In this document: piece by piece, positions 1 to 11,031 of the stretch | Layout of the letters: each line of letters starts with the position of its first letter | How positions within the stretch are numbered: position 1 is the stretch's first letter | Origin: Pomacea canaliculata | Taxonomy: Eukaryota > Mollusca > Gastropoda > Architaenioglossa > Ampullariidae | Reading direction: 5' to 3' | Assembly: GCF_003073045.1 (NCBI RefSeq) | Contig: NC_037595.1 | Location: forward strand, 2,542,001 to 2,606,000 | Length of the DNA: 64,000 nucleotides | Position numbers and translations under genes: made by a program | The notes under the pieces: generated by a model | Databases searched by the model: none | The model's input: the letters and a program-made list of their open reading frames with translations, nothing else | What the model was told of the DNA's origin: nothing

Positions 1-1572
1 CCAGTGTGACGTCATGGGTAGTAGAGGAACCGAGGCTAGAGTTATCCCTACTGCCCACGCTAGCATGCAGGCCATGTGAGCCGACCTCTTGTTAAAGTGA
101 ATGCCGATAAAGGGAAAGCGAAGGACGAGGAAACGATCCAGTGTGATGAGGCACACGATGAAAGCAGACACCTCGCTGGCCAGTAGAGACAGAAAGCCGG
201 CCATCTGACAGGCACCGCTTCTCTTCCACGTGCTGTCGTTCCACAGGTACGAACCCTGATACACACGGTCAGCGACGCCAATCATCACCAGGTAAACTCC
301 CATAATAAAATCAGACATGTTTAGGTGTATAACAAACACAGAAAACCCTAACTGGCTAGAGTTTCGTTCCAGAAACACGCGATAGATAAAACTACAGACA
401 TTACCCAGTAAACTCATGGTAGCGAATACCGCCAGTAGTGCCCGGTAGAAATCCGATCTCAGCAACGCCTCACAAGATGATATTTCGTCTTGAGGCGAAT
501 GGCAATTAACTGGATTAAAGTTTTTTGGTAGCATGGCTGGGCAGCAAAGTTTGTAATTGTTTGTGTAGACAACTTCTAGAAGGTCAAGACCTCTGAGGAG
601 ATCCCTAGGAAATTCCTTCACTGGACATCCACGAAGATCTAAAGATCTGAGATTAGGAAGGACGTGAAAACCTCGCCCTGACACAATCTCCACGCCACAC
701 TCAGACAAATTCAGGTTTTCTATATCGGAGAAAATACTGAAAACAATTGGGTCTATACTACTCATCTTTATCTGAGAGAAATCTGCGATACGTAACCTTG
801 GAAAAAATGGCACTGTATGTGAATCAGCAAACAGATGTATAATCGGATTACCAGACAGCCTAAGAATGTGAAGATTAGGTACATTTTGTAAATTTATGCT
901 ACTGATATCTTTTAATTTATTTGCCGTTAGGTCCAGAATACGTAGGTTTGGCAAATCCAGGTGACCTACCTCCTCCAGGTCACAGTCTGCAAGGCTAAGG
1001 TGAATGAGAAGCTTCTTATCCCTAACATGTCCTGGAGTCATTCCAGAGCCTTTTGCATCGAGATATCGCAAGGATGGATATTCTTGAAGTTGAATCGCCT
1101 TGGTACAAATGAATGCAAGTCCGAAACAGGTGCAAGAGTGTGGACAGGTGAGACCGCACGTCAGCTCATCGTCGTGCTGCGGACACTGGTTGAAGCCGTC
1201 GCACAGGTGGTGAGGATGAAGGCAGACGTGCGAGGCGCGGCATCGGTACAAGCCAGGACACGTGTACGTATCGCAGTCCTCTTCGTCTGAGTAGCCAGGA
1301 CAGTCGTACACGCCGTTACACCGCAGATACACCGGCAGACAGTAGTAGTCCACACCTGGACACTCGAAATGAGTGTGTGGACATGCAGTGGACTGTGCGG
1401 AGGATAGTTGCGAGTCTAGAGGCTTCACTACAAGCTGGCCTTCGTTGTCAAGGTCCACGATGGCCAGCGTCAAGATACCCTCACTCGCAAAGCCTCTTTG
1501 AAGGCACTTTGACTCGTCCGTACCAGTAACACATTGTTCTACACCGTCACACCTTTCACTTTCCGAAACGCA
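1..1572 (-). CDS. Copy 1 exon 4: LDLa, LRR and TM1-TM4 (partial)
   Basis: The acceptor TTTTTTCAG precedes CVSESERCDG, which completes an LDLa repeat. Two more LDLa repeats, an LRR N-cap (CPHSCTCFG), diverged LRRs, a cysteine hinge and TM1 to TM4 follow. No in-frame stop occurs from 1572 to 1, so the exon runs off the window. By comparison with copies 2 and 3, about 170 residues are missing. Confidence 0.85.
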
Positions 1573-4500
1573 CTGAAAAAAGAACACGTGTAAACTTTTG
1601 ACTAGGTTAAAATTTGTATCTAGACAATCAAACGTTTTATACCTTTTGCGTTTGTTTGTAAATACCGCTTTTCCTTCTTAGTTTGCTGTCGTCACATGTT
1701 AAGTCTTTCCTAAATATTGTACGATGAAATAAACAGTCAAATTCAAACGGTGCAAAAAACCTATTGCCAGTGATTCAGTCAGTCATTCTTGTAAAAACGT
1801 TCTACAGCTTAGATTGTTCTGGTATTTGCACTTTCAAAATAATCTCAGCAAGACCACTTGTTATACATTTATGTCGGCACTAAACAGAAATATGTCAGAA
1901 TAGCCTGTCGTTAATCAGATACAATCACAAAAGAGTAATTTCTTCACTGTCACTGTATCATAATACGCACACTTGAAACTAACCTTCATTTTTGCGTATG
2001 TTTGGTTAATATTTGATTTACGAGCTTAACTAGGCCTGGGTATTAATGCTAATAACAAATGTAACTACCTGGTGATTACCGCAGTCGTATTTCCCACTTG
2101 TGTAGCATGACACAAATTCACAGAAATCTTCGTCACTTCCGTCGGAGCAGTCTGAGCGATGATCACACACCAGGGTGTGCGGCACCTGATCAAAGCCGTT
2201 GTCACAATCAAAAGCCGGCGGCAGAATAGACAGCGGCGCGTCACAAGACGAGAGTGAATCTCGCACCCAACAGGCGCTGGCCACGTCACACGACAGGAAC
2301 GTGTGTGTCATGTGACCTGCTGGACATACGACTTTCAAAGAATCATTTTGCCAGGCAGAGATGTCTAAAACTGTTATCTGGGGGTTGTTATTCTCTGACT
2401 GAAGCTCATTGCCTGGATCTGCTTCTGTCTCACACAGTGCGTGACTGTTTGCGATTTGTGGTTCGTTACAGTCTCGTAGGTTTATTCCCTGCATCATATA
2501 TACCATGTAGAAAATACCGCATCCTGGCATAGTAGGGTATCCTCTGATTGTCTTAAAGTATGCTATTGTGCCATCTGTCCACTGCCAAGCATTTAGATAC
2601 CTGTCAAAAGTCGGCATGTAAATAAGAAAAATAACAACACACAATCCTTAACCCAATAATAATCACCCACTACACGATAATGATTATTACTTTTGCGTGG
2701 TATACCTTTGTGGAGACATCTTTGAAAACCAAAACACGTGAAAATCAAGCAGGAAATAATAACCAGTGTTGAGCAAAAATTGCATTTGTGCTAACTATTT
2801 TGAACAGTAAAATCTTCAGTCTTCTTGACCACTATTGTCACGGGGAGGATCACATGGGAAGACGCCGAAACTATTATCAATTATGGGTGATAGTCAACAG
2901 GTCCGGTACAGGACTACTAGTCCAGTCTTTGACCTTCGTTAAGTCTATTCTTCCTTTGATCACCGCGGCGTCGACTACCCTCCAAGGTGCCGTGAAAAAC
3001 AGTCTTCGACAGGGTGTCGTGCAGGGTCACATGGCCAAAGAAGATTGTTAAAAGTCAATGGTTCCTGGTGTCCTACGCGTGTGGCAATCTTGACAATCTT
3101 GGTTTCTTGCTAACAAATTAGTAGTTTCTATTTGGAGCTTCCATTGTAAACTTAGATCTTTCACGAGACTGCCGAAGGCTTCCCTTTAAATACCTCTCAA
3201 AGATTACTACACATAGCGCTGTTACTTAAATTACATTTTTTCTTTTCCTTAAAAATATAAGTAGTACAATATTTTACTCGCTCCTTGGCCTTATCTGTTA
3301 TTGCTGATGTATCCACGAGAAAGACGACCATACACATACATTCTAACTGATTTAATAAACGGCTAAAGGTCTTTTTCATTACTATTTTATTCTCTTCATG
3401 TGGCATAAGTAATGGTAAAAATTAAGTCATCTGCACAAAGAACGAACCTACAAATAATTACCAAGTCCGCATTCCCTATTTCGGAGAAACAATGTAGCCA
3501 CGTTACCCATTGCATTTCCTCTTTGACTACATTACACGGATTTGTAACTTAAATTACTGTTCAAAAGGCTTTGGCCGCTTTGTGCATCATATGGCAGGGT
3601 TATGATATGATTAATGCTATAAAATAGAAGGTCTGCGACCAGAAACTTAATTTATGACGGGTATAAAGAGCAAGAAGTAAAGGCTGTTATTTGGAGTAAA
3701 ATTCAAAGACAATAACTGTAAGAACAAACACTACTTACATTTGCCGCTGCACAAACATCTGAAGCATCCCTACGAAAGCCACGCTATAGTCCGCTAATCT
3801 CAGCAGGTCCACAGCGTTGTTCCACTCCGCTGGGGTGTTGAGACTGGCCAGACGCATTCCTCGAGAAAGACAAAAGTCAAACGCCTCTTTCCAAGTCACG
3901 TTAGGCAGAAGTTTCTCCCAGATATAACAAGACTTCTCGAAAAAAGGTTGGCCTACTCCACAGCGGGGACTAGTGTAGGTGCAGATAGCTTCGTCTTCAC
4001 TACCCACACAGTCAGACCTTAGGTTACAAGAAAAGTGATTACTAAAGTCGGTCCAGTTTAAGCCAGAACAGTTCCACCTACCATCCACCAACCTCACCGG
4101 AAGTGAAGACTGGTTGTGGATGCTGAAGAAAAGTCTGAAGCCTGTGTTGCTGCCGTATTCATTGCTGTAGAAATGAACGTATAAGGTGTGAGTTTTAAAC
4201 AGTCTGGGTTGCATTGGCACATTTTTGCATTTCGTGACGGTAGGCCCATTTAATATTTCGTCGACATAAAACTCTATGCCATCGTTGGGGCAAATGTTTG
4301 ATGCTTCACCTTCGACATCCATGTGAGGCACAGACACCATGACAAACCTGAGCTGAGGAACGTCAATCTTTACCCAGCTGTCCATCAACACCGGGTACTT
4401 TTTAATGCCGTCCCAATTCGGTGTCTGTATATAACCTGATAATAAAAACCAAGAACCTGTCTTTACATACAGACAAAGTTTAATCAGCAGGTAATACTTT

Positions 4501-6336
4501 AGTTTTTCGGCTTGGCAAATAATACTTAACACCACATTCTTTACTCTTGAAAAAGAACATGCTAATGAGCATGTCTAGAGAGGACAGGTTTGATGGAAAG
4601 GGTCACTGGAATCTGCCAGCACTATCAGTCTGATTAAGTCTAGTGGGTAGGACAAAGAGTTCACTGAGACAGAACGTCTGAGACAGAACGTTCTGTCACG
4701 TGCATCAGCTCAACGCGCTGATGAAGAAGGTAGTCATACACCAACGCCCTATTTGCTGGGTGGCCATTATGTTACATACACAATGTCGCGGGGGTTAATT
4801 CCAGGATTTGTGCAGACTTAGCTAATTGATGAACTGACGGTGTGAGAAACAAAAGACAATTTTGTGCTGTGCTATGTATTGGCGGTTATGTACCGGGGGG
4901 GGGGGGGGGAAATGTCAGCACAGTGACTGGGACAAGCTATCCAAATTCATATCAATCACAGTCACCATTCAATAATTGCATTACGGTTACAAATTTAAAA
5001 GATCCAGAACTGTTTACAAATCAAGCAACTCTGGTCAGCACAGAGCGTCTTTCTTTTCTATTAGGACAGCGACAGACCGCATGTCCCAAATGAACTTGTC
5101 AAAATTACAATCTAATGAAGAAATTTTACATATCCAGAATATTTTTCCGGCATCTCGCCAACAGATTTTCTCACTATATTTTCTTCCGCCCTCTAGACAT
5201 ATTTTGAAGTTCTATCCAGAAAAAGACCTTTGTAAAAGTCTTACAACAATGTTTTAAAATAACAAAGTCAAAGTGCAATGCCAGTGATATGAAAGCCATT
5301 AAGACTGCTTGATGATGTTTAGCCAAGTAAAACTGTTGTCTCTTATCAAAGTTGTTGAGCGGAAAGTCAAAAAAAGTTAAAACTTTTCAGAATGAGAAGT
5401 TTTTCTAATATCCTAGAAATAACAGAAGTGGTTTAAATCTCTACAAAACCCCACATGCACCAAACAATGGCAGAGTTTAGACCTTACCTATCTTTCCTGC
5501 ACAAAGCACGAATACGTCGATAATGAACCACACATGCGCATACAAGTGGCAAATAGAGTTCAATGCTCACCTCTTTTCTCTGAAGAAAACACAATTTCAA
5601 GTTTCGGTCTGTCATTAGCGGGTATCGCTGTAAAGTTCAAGATCACTTGAATAGCCTGCGACTCAAGGCTCACCAGAAACGTCATCACCACGATGTTGGT
5701 GAAGCTCCACACCTCGCTAGGGATGTCGGTGTCGCAGGAGTTGATGAGTCGCCGTGACGTGGCGCCTACGTCAGTCAGCACGAGCTGGAAGGTCGGGCAC
5801 TGGACGTTGATGGAGATCACGTTGATGAAGAACACCATGGACGCCGGCGCGGTGACCTGGATTTCACAGGAGGACAGTCGAGGTAGTTTGTCACTGGCTT
5901 CAGCTCTGATATCAATAACAGCCCTGTGTGTGGACAACTTCAGGTAGTGAGACGTGTTTAAGCAGCTGGTCAAGTTTCTCACAGTCAGTGCTACATATAC
6001 ACTTTGGTTTAAAGCTGATGAAGATCCAATTGTTATATTCTCCTGACTCATTCTATACGTGTTTCCAACCGTGGTGGTGTAGACAGTACTTGTAGTCATA
6101 TTTGTTGCTTGTTTACTTTCATTAACTCTATGAACTGTCAAATCTGGAGCATTCAGAAAATTAGAAACCGAAGTAGACATAACGCGCTGATAACCTCTGT
6201 AAGAGCTTGTGATGATATTCAATCTTGTGGTTTCTGTAGTCTGTGCCTGCGGGTCAGACGTCATGAGCCATGCGCTTGCAGATCGCAGAAGCAGCAGAAG
6301 CAGTGTCAGACGGAATAAGCATATATAGACAGCCAT
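1..6336 (-). CDS. GRL101-like CUB/C-lectin/LDLa/LRR GPCR, copy 1 (3' end outside window)
   Basis: Coding exons in transcription order are 6336-5571, 4435-3739, 2600-2069 and 1572-1 (continuing past the window edge). Intron phases are 1, 2 and 0, all GT-AG. The 1189 residues present run from a signal peptide through two CUB domains, an LDLa-like module, a C-type lectin domain, four LDLa repeats, LRRs and TM1 to TM4. The reading frame was checked across the last exon and is open, so TM5-TM7 and the tail should lie just beyond base 1. The family is similar to Lymnaea GRL101 and relaxin-type LGRs, plasma-membrane receptors with LDLa and LRR ectodomains; ligand unknown. Copy 1 LRRs differ clearly from copies 2 and 3, while its LDLa and TM4-region DNA is almost identical to copy 3. 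An LTR element lies 264 bp upstream of the ATG. Confidence 0.85.
2069..2600 (-). CDS. Copy 1 exon 3: end of C-type lectin domain and LDLa
   Basis: This exon completes the lectin domain (YLNAWQWTDGTIAYF ... HALCE). It continues through a cysteine-bearing spacer into an LDLa repeat ending DCSDGSDEDFC and the first half of another, YDCGNHQ. The acceptor is GACAG at 2601 and the donor CAG/GTAGTT is at 2068. It is 532 bp, phase 2 to phase 0. Confidence 0.85.
3739..4435 (-). CDS. Copy 1 exon 2: CUB2, LDLa-like module, start of C-type lectin domain
   Basis: The exon opens with GYIQTPNWDG, the typical start of a CUB domain, preceded by an acceptor ending TTATCAG. It then carries a cysteine-poor LDLa-like module (DCVGSEDEAIC) and the first half of a C-type lectin fold (CGVGQPFFEKSCYIW, WKEAFDFCLSRGMRLASL). 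It is 697 bp long, exactly as in copies 2 and 3, and ends in phase 2 within QM. Confidence 0.85.
4895..4909. repeat. Poly-G run (15 bp) in intron 1 of receptor copy 1
   Basis: Fifteen consecutive G. Such runs are prone to sequencing error, so the exact length is uncertain. Confidence 0.9.
5571..6336 (-). CDS. Copy 1 exon 1: signal peptide, linker and CUB1
   Basis: The ATG at 6336-6334 starts a hydrophobic leader (MAVYICLFRLTLLLLLLRSA), followed by a Thr/Ser/Asn-rich linker with N-glycosylation sites. A CUB-like domain follows, with the conserved block around SCEIQVTAP and four cysteines. The donor AGAG/GTGAGC gives phase 1. The CUB core is nearly identical to copies 2 and 3, while the linker is not alignable by eye. 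Confidence 0.85.
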
Positions 6337-6600
6337 GGGTGTTATGACACAACGATGACAGACTTCTCATAGAAACCTTTCAGCATCTTGACGTAACTGC
6401 GCTATTGACAAATAATACAATCGCCTCATTAAATAATCTGCAGTAATTATTTGTAAACAGAGACACTCAAAAGATTTTTCTTTGCATCATTGATAGTTTT
6501 GGAGTTGTTTTGGGAAAGAGAATTTTTCCTGTTTCTGATCCCTTTATCTAAAATTTTTTAATACCTATCATTGCTACAGCATATTTTGAGTCTCTCTCTC
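6337..6600. other. 5' flank of receptor copy 1, cut short by an LTR element
   Basis: These 264 bp separate the copy 1 start codon from the left LTR. They must hold the 5' leader and perhaps part of the promoter. No clear TATA box or initiator was recognised. The stretch ends in a short CT run, the last five bases of which form the apparent target duplication of the LTR element. Confidence 0.4.
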
Positions 6601-7626
6601 TGTAACGGATAAGTATTTAGTAGAGGGGGTTAGGAGGGAAGATCGACAACCGTGGTAGATCTGATTTAGCGTAGTGGGCTGGAAGTTGTTTGCCCTTGAG
6701 CAAATGACGTAAACTGGGACGTCAAAATAAGGTGACGTAAAAGATAGAGGAAATTAACGTTAGAGAAAATAACGGTGGGCAGAGAGCAGACGGCGAAACA
6801 AAAGTTGGAGCTGGTGGATTTTTCTCGGGACTTTCTCGCAACTGCTGCGACAGCGGAAAAAGTATTACGGGAAGTAATACCGTGGGTAAACTACAGGTGG
6901 ATGTACTTCACAGGTCGTGAGTCACTGTAGTCCGTGTTCGCACCGTGGGGGAGCTCTGTGGCTTGGGCATCCCAGTTTCTTGGCGGGTCAAGAAACTAAA
7001 CACTGGTATCAGCGAGAAAAGAACAGAAAACTTGGTGCAAGACTGGGGCACCGACTTCCATCTGTCGCCTGGAAGGGACAGCTCTTCACAGCCTGAGAGT
7101 AAGCGCCGGTGGAGGAAAGGTTTCCTCCCGGCCTTCAGCGAATCTAACATCATCCGGCCAAACATCTAGGAGGCGGCCGCATGCGCAAGATCGAGACGTC
7201 TGCTTATAAACTGTGGTACTGTGAAAAACCATTTATTTTCAATCATAAATAGACTTCGTGGAAAGAAGATCAGTGGGATTAATTGGAATAGAGGACTTGG
7301 GAGGGACTCAAAGACTTTAAAATAAGAGGTTGATGTTTCATCGGGAGCGAACATTGGGTTCTTCATCAGTGACAATAATTTAGGAGAGTCGATTTTATTG
7401 TTACCTTTAATATTATGTGGGATGAATGATAACATATTGGTAATACATCTTGTGTGGCGAATGAAGGAGTGAATCTATCAGTGTTGATACTTTGCCTTTG
7501 TTTCATTTGACATTGTATTTAATTTGAATAATTATTTGTGCCTCTAAGAAGGTACGCCCACCCTCAAGCGATCAGGATATTTTGGTTTGTGGAAAGAATG
7601 CGCGTGTCTGCGGACGGTCCGTGACA
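6601..7626 (+). repeat. Left LTR
   Basis: This is the 1026-bp direct repeat, TG...CA bounded, matching the right LTR almost base for base. Short ORFs inside it occur in both LTRs and are not treated as genes. Confidence 0.88.
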
Positions 7627-7652
7627 TCTTGGTGACCCCCGACGTGATCGCT
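7627..7652 (+). other. Primer binding site of the LTR element (tRNA-Trp type)
   Basis: The sequence TTGGTGACCCC followed by GACGTGAT resembles the reverse complement of the animal tRNA-Trp 3' end with CCA. It lies three bases inside the left LTR, where minus-strand priming occurs in LTR elements. The tRNA match is from memory of the tRNA sequence, not a search. Confidence 0.6.
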
Positions 7653-7739
7653 TTAGGGTGAGGCGGTACTAGGCGAGGCAGGTTTACATATATTGTACAA
7701 AAGTTATTATTGGTATCTGGTGGATTATTTTGACTACTC

Positions 7740-9119
7740 GTGTTTTGCCATCGTAGGGTACATTTCTTTAAATTGTTCTTGGGAGACATGAAATTCCCGG
7801 ATATAGATAGCTTCATAGCCCAGGGTGAGGAACTGGGTTATACTAACAGTGCCCTGGAACAATACGTCGAACAGTGTCTTGAGAGGTTCGACGAGGAACA
7901 AGAGAGAGAATGGGCAGCAAGAGAAGCGGAATGGCTAGCCAAGGAAAAAGAGAGAGAAAGGGAGTTTGAGTTAGAAAGACTTAGGCTACAAGCAGAAAGA
8001 TTATCAAGAGTGAGAACAGCTAACAAAAGAGAAGCTGAGGCTGAAAGGGCAGCTAACGAAAGAGAAGCTGAGGCCGAACAAGACGACGGTCAGGAGTTCG
8101 CCGCTGTGAACCAGGGTGCAGGTGAGGGCCCGCGATCACCTCGTAAGAATGGGCCGCGTGACGACAGCACACGGTGTCACGATTATTTCCCAAGAGCTCG
8201 GTATACACCAGAGAAGAGGTCTCCAAATTTCAGTAGGAAGATCAAATGTTACGCATGTAAGGGATTCGGACATATTGCCAGAGTGTGCGCTAACACACTA
8301 GGGACTTCCCGGAGGCAATGCTACAATTGTGGACGTTTTGGTCACATTGCCCGGAACTGTCTCTACCAGAGAGCTCAATATTTAGGACCCAATAAATTCA
8401 TACTGAGAAGGAAGAACCAGCTTATGTCACAAAGAGAAATGCAAGTAGCTCAGAGAGAATCAACTCTTCAGGAGGTTCATGAAGAACTGAACCACAAAAT
8501 CAACGACCTCAGTGATGAAATCAAAGCCGTGCAACAAAGTTTACAGAACTTTAAAGAAAATACAGAACATCGTGAACGCAGATTGCAGAGAGAAATCAGT
8601 GACCGGGACAAAGAAATTATTCGGCTTAAGGCTGAGACAGAGGTTTGGCGAAAAGAAAGAGATGAAATGTGTAAACAACAGTGGGTCACAGTTGGTGACT
8701 TTGAAGAAAAAGTTCACGAACTTGAATTAGGTCATAAGAAACAGTCCGATGACCTACAGAAAGCCTTAGCAGAAATCAAATTCTTCAAGGAACATAAAGA
8801 AAGCATGAAGAAAGAACGTGAGAATACTGTAACACAAGAGAAATCTCTGGAAATGGCAAATACTGAGACTAACAAAGTGGTGGAACGACTGACAAAACTG
8901 ATAAGAGAACTCAAACAAATATACGATGACGAGAGAAAAACTAAAAAGGTGTATCTGGGCATGAGACACCAGAAGTCGAGTGAGATAGAGGAAAAGACGG
9001 ACATTAGCATTACAAGGATTCCAGTTTTTTGTAGAAACTATCAAAGGAACAGCCTTTTAAACCACAAAAGGCTTATTTCAATGGATGCTAGCTCTTCAAG
9101 AGTTTCAGTTTTCAGTTGA
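7740..9119 (+). CDS. Gag-like ORF of the LTR element, with long coiled-coil region
   Basis: This mobile-element ORF is 459 codons long; a likelier start is the Met at 7788 (MKFPDIDSF). The order is a short N-terminal region, an Arg/Glu-rich charged helix, and two CCHC zinc knuckles (CYACKGFGHIARVC and CYNCGRFGHIARNC, about 8248-8361). A long charged heptad-like stretch of about 200 residues (roughly 8400-8990) follows. Knuckles of this kind bind RNA in Gag nucleocapsids. The coiled coil downstream of the knuckles is unusual for Gag and might derive from another gene. Confidence 0.7.
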   Translation: MFCHRRVHFFKLFLGDMKFPDIDSFIAQGEELGYTNSALEQYVEQCLERFDEEQEREWAAREAEWLAKEKEREREFELERLRLQAERLSRVRTANKREAEAERAANEREAEAEQDDGQEFAAVNQGAGEGPRSPRKNGPRDDSTRCHDYFPRARYTPEKRSPNFSRKIKCYACKGFGHIARVCANTLGTSRRQCYNCGRFGHIARNCLYQRAQYLGPNKFILRRKNQLMSQREMQVAQRESTLQEVHEELNHKINDLSDEIKAVQQSLQNFKENTEHRERRLQREISDRDKEIIRLKAETEVWRKERDEMCKQQWVTVGDFEEKVHELELGHKKQSDDLQKALAEIKFFKEHKESMKKERENTVTQEKSLEMANTETNKVVERLTKLIRELKQIYDDERKTKKVYLGMRHQKSSEIEEKTDISITRIPVFCRNYQRNSLLNHKRLISMDASSSRVSVFS

Positions 9120-9256
9120 GACGATTAAGGGAACAGAGAATCTTCTCGCTGACAATCTATCCTGGGTGGAGTGGGACCAATTTATCCCGTAGAAGTGAAA
9201 GAAAAAAAAATTCTTAAATTGATTTTTTTCATTCTTTTTTTTCAGGAGGGGAGGAA

Positions 9257-10284
9257 TGTAACGGATAAGTATTTAGTAGAGGGGGTTAGGAGGGAAGATC
9301 GACAACCGTGGTAGATCTGATTTAGCGTAGTGGGCTGGAAGTTGTTTGCCCTTGAGCAAATGACGTAAACTGGGACGTCAAAATAAGGTGACGTAAAAGA
9401 TAGAGGAAATTAACGTTAGAGAAAATAACGGTGGGCAGAGAGCAGACGGCGAAACAAAAGTTGGAGCTGGTGGATTTTTCTCGGGACTTTCTCGCAACTG
9501 CTGCGACAGCGGAAAAAGTATTACGGGAAGTAATACCGTGGGTAAACTACAGGTGGATGTACTTCACAGGTCGTGAGTCACTGTAGTCCGTGTTCGCACC
9601 GTGGGGGAGCTCTGTGGCTTGGGCATCCCAGTTTCTTGGCGGGGTCAAGAAACTAAACACTGGTATCAGCGAGAAAAGAACAGAAAACTTGGTGCAAGAC
9701 TGGGGCACCGACTTCCATCTGTCGCCTGGAAGGGACAGCTCTTCACAGCCTGAGAGTAAGCGCCGGTGGAGGAAAGGTTTCCTCCCGGCCTTCAGCGAAT
9801 CTAACATCATCCGGCCAAACATCTAGGAGGCGGCCGCATGCGCAAGATCGAGACGTCTGCTTATAAACTGTGGGTACTGTGAAAAACCATTTATTTTCAA
9901 TCATAAATAGACTTCGTGGAAAGAAGATCAGTGGGATTAATTGGAATAGAGGACTTGGGAGGGACTCAAAGACTTTAAAATAAGAGGTTGATGTTTCATC
10001 GGGAGCGAACATTGGGTTCTTCATCAGTGACAATAATTTAGGAGAGTCGATTTTATTGTTACCTTTAATATTATGTGGGATGAATGATAACATATTGGTA
10101 ATACATCTTGTGTGGCGAATGAAGGAGTGAATCTATCAGTGTTGATACTTTGCCTTTGTTTCATTTGACATTGTATTTAATTTGAATAATTATTTGTGCC
10201 TCTAAGAAGGTACGCCCACCCTCAAGCGATCAGGATATTTTGGTTTGTGGAAAGAATGCGCGTGTCTGCGGACGGTCCGTGACA
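9257..10284 (+). repeat. Right LTR
   Basis: This is the 1028-bp copy of the left LTR. It is preceded by a polypurine run at about 9244-9256 (AGGAGGGGAGGAA) and followed by CTCTC, matching the five bases before the left LTR. Confidence 0.88.
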
Positions 10285-10853
10285 CTCTCTGAAAAAGAAA
10301 AAAATTAATCACCTCTTTATTAGACATTCTCGATAATTGAATGTTTTCTTCTTAAAGTTATTTGACAACTGATAATGTCATCATTGCGAAATCGTGTATC
10401 GAAGTATTTTCGAAAATCGAAATTTTTTATAAGCTTAATTTACTTGTCAAGAGCGGAAAAGATCAGCTTATACAAAGGATGTTATTAGCTGATTATCAGC
10501 TGATTTTTTTTCAAATGTGAAAGCGATGCGTTAATAAAATAATTACTTTTTAACAGCAGCTGTCGTTCTCTTGAGATCGTTTACAAACCTTTGCTATCAA
10601 AACACTGATCGATACTAATCTTAACAAGTAAAATAGCGTCTCATTAAAAATTCTCCATACGAATACATTATTTTGTCAATTTTTTAACCATAATTGCCAT
10701 TGTCGCTTATTATATCAACACCGATGTTCTTACTACGGGAGAATTACATTCCATTTCCCAGTACATCGAACTAACTTTTTTTTTACTGCAGAGCTGCATG
10801 TGGCGAGCTCGCAGTCGACTGAACTTCTCTCATCTGCTTCAAGTACTTTAAAG

Positions 10854-11031
10854 CAGGGGTGGGCAATTAATTTTACCGAGGGGCCGCATGAGAAATTGGG
10901 ATGGTTTTAGAGGGCCAGACTAATATAGTTAACTCAGTTTTACCCAATACTGTATATATAGTATATATACAGGCGGGCGGGCCAGCGGGCGGGCCGGTCA
11001 GAGACAGGAGGCCGGCCTTTGCCCAGGTCTG
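10854..11031. mobile_element. hAT-type non-autonomous DNA transposon (MITE)
   Basis: The element starts CAGGGGTGGGCAA and ends TTGCCCAGGTCTG, so its 13-bp terminal inverted repeats match at 10 positions. It is flanked on both sides by the 8-bp duplication CTTTAAAG (10846-10853 and 11032-11039), the target-site length of hAT elements. At 178 bp it has no coding capacity; its interior includes a GC-rich run of GGGC repeats. Confidence 0.8.

Larger units (their letters stand above)
6601..10284 (+). mobile_element. LTR retrotransposon, Ty3/Gypsy-like, non-autonomous
   Basis: Two direct repeats of about 1.03 kb (6601-7626 and 9257-10284) begin TGTAAC and end GTGACA and are almost identical by eye, which implies a recent insertion. 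The 5-bp flanks CTCTC (6596-6600 and 10285-10289) match, although the site is low-complexity. Just inside the left LTR is a sequence resembling the complement of the tRNA-Trp 3' end (primer binding site). A purine run abuts the right LTR. The 1.6-kb interior holds a Gag-like zinc-knuckle ORF and a short trace resembling the end of RNase H. No protease, polymerase or integrase is recognised, so it looks broken and dependent on other copies. Confidence 0.85.

Noticed and set aside
60-281. 73-codon minus ORF within the TM region of copy 1 (and equivalents at 18083-18313 and 30390-30611)
   Set aside because: It is a second reading frame of the conserved 7TM coding DNA; it recurs in each copy only because the DNA is conserved.
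961-1290. Plus-strand ORFs opposite the LDLa block (also at 19035-19325)
   Set aside because: Antisense shadow of the cysteine-rich LDLa coding sequence, with no independent start context or homology.
6908-7435. Short ORFs inside both LTRs
   Set aside because: They recur because the LTRs are duplicates. No retroviral or host domain is visible.
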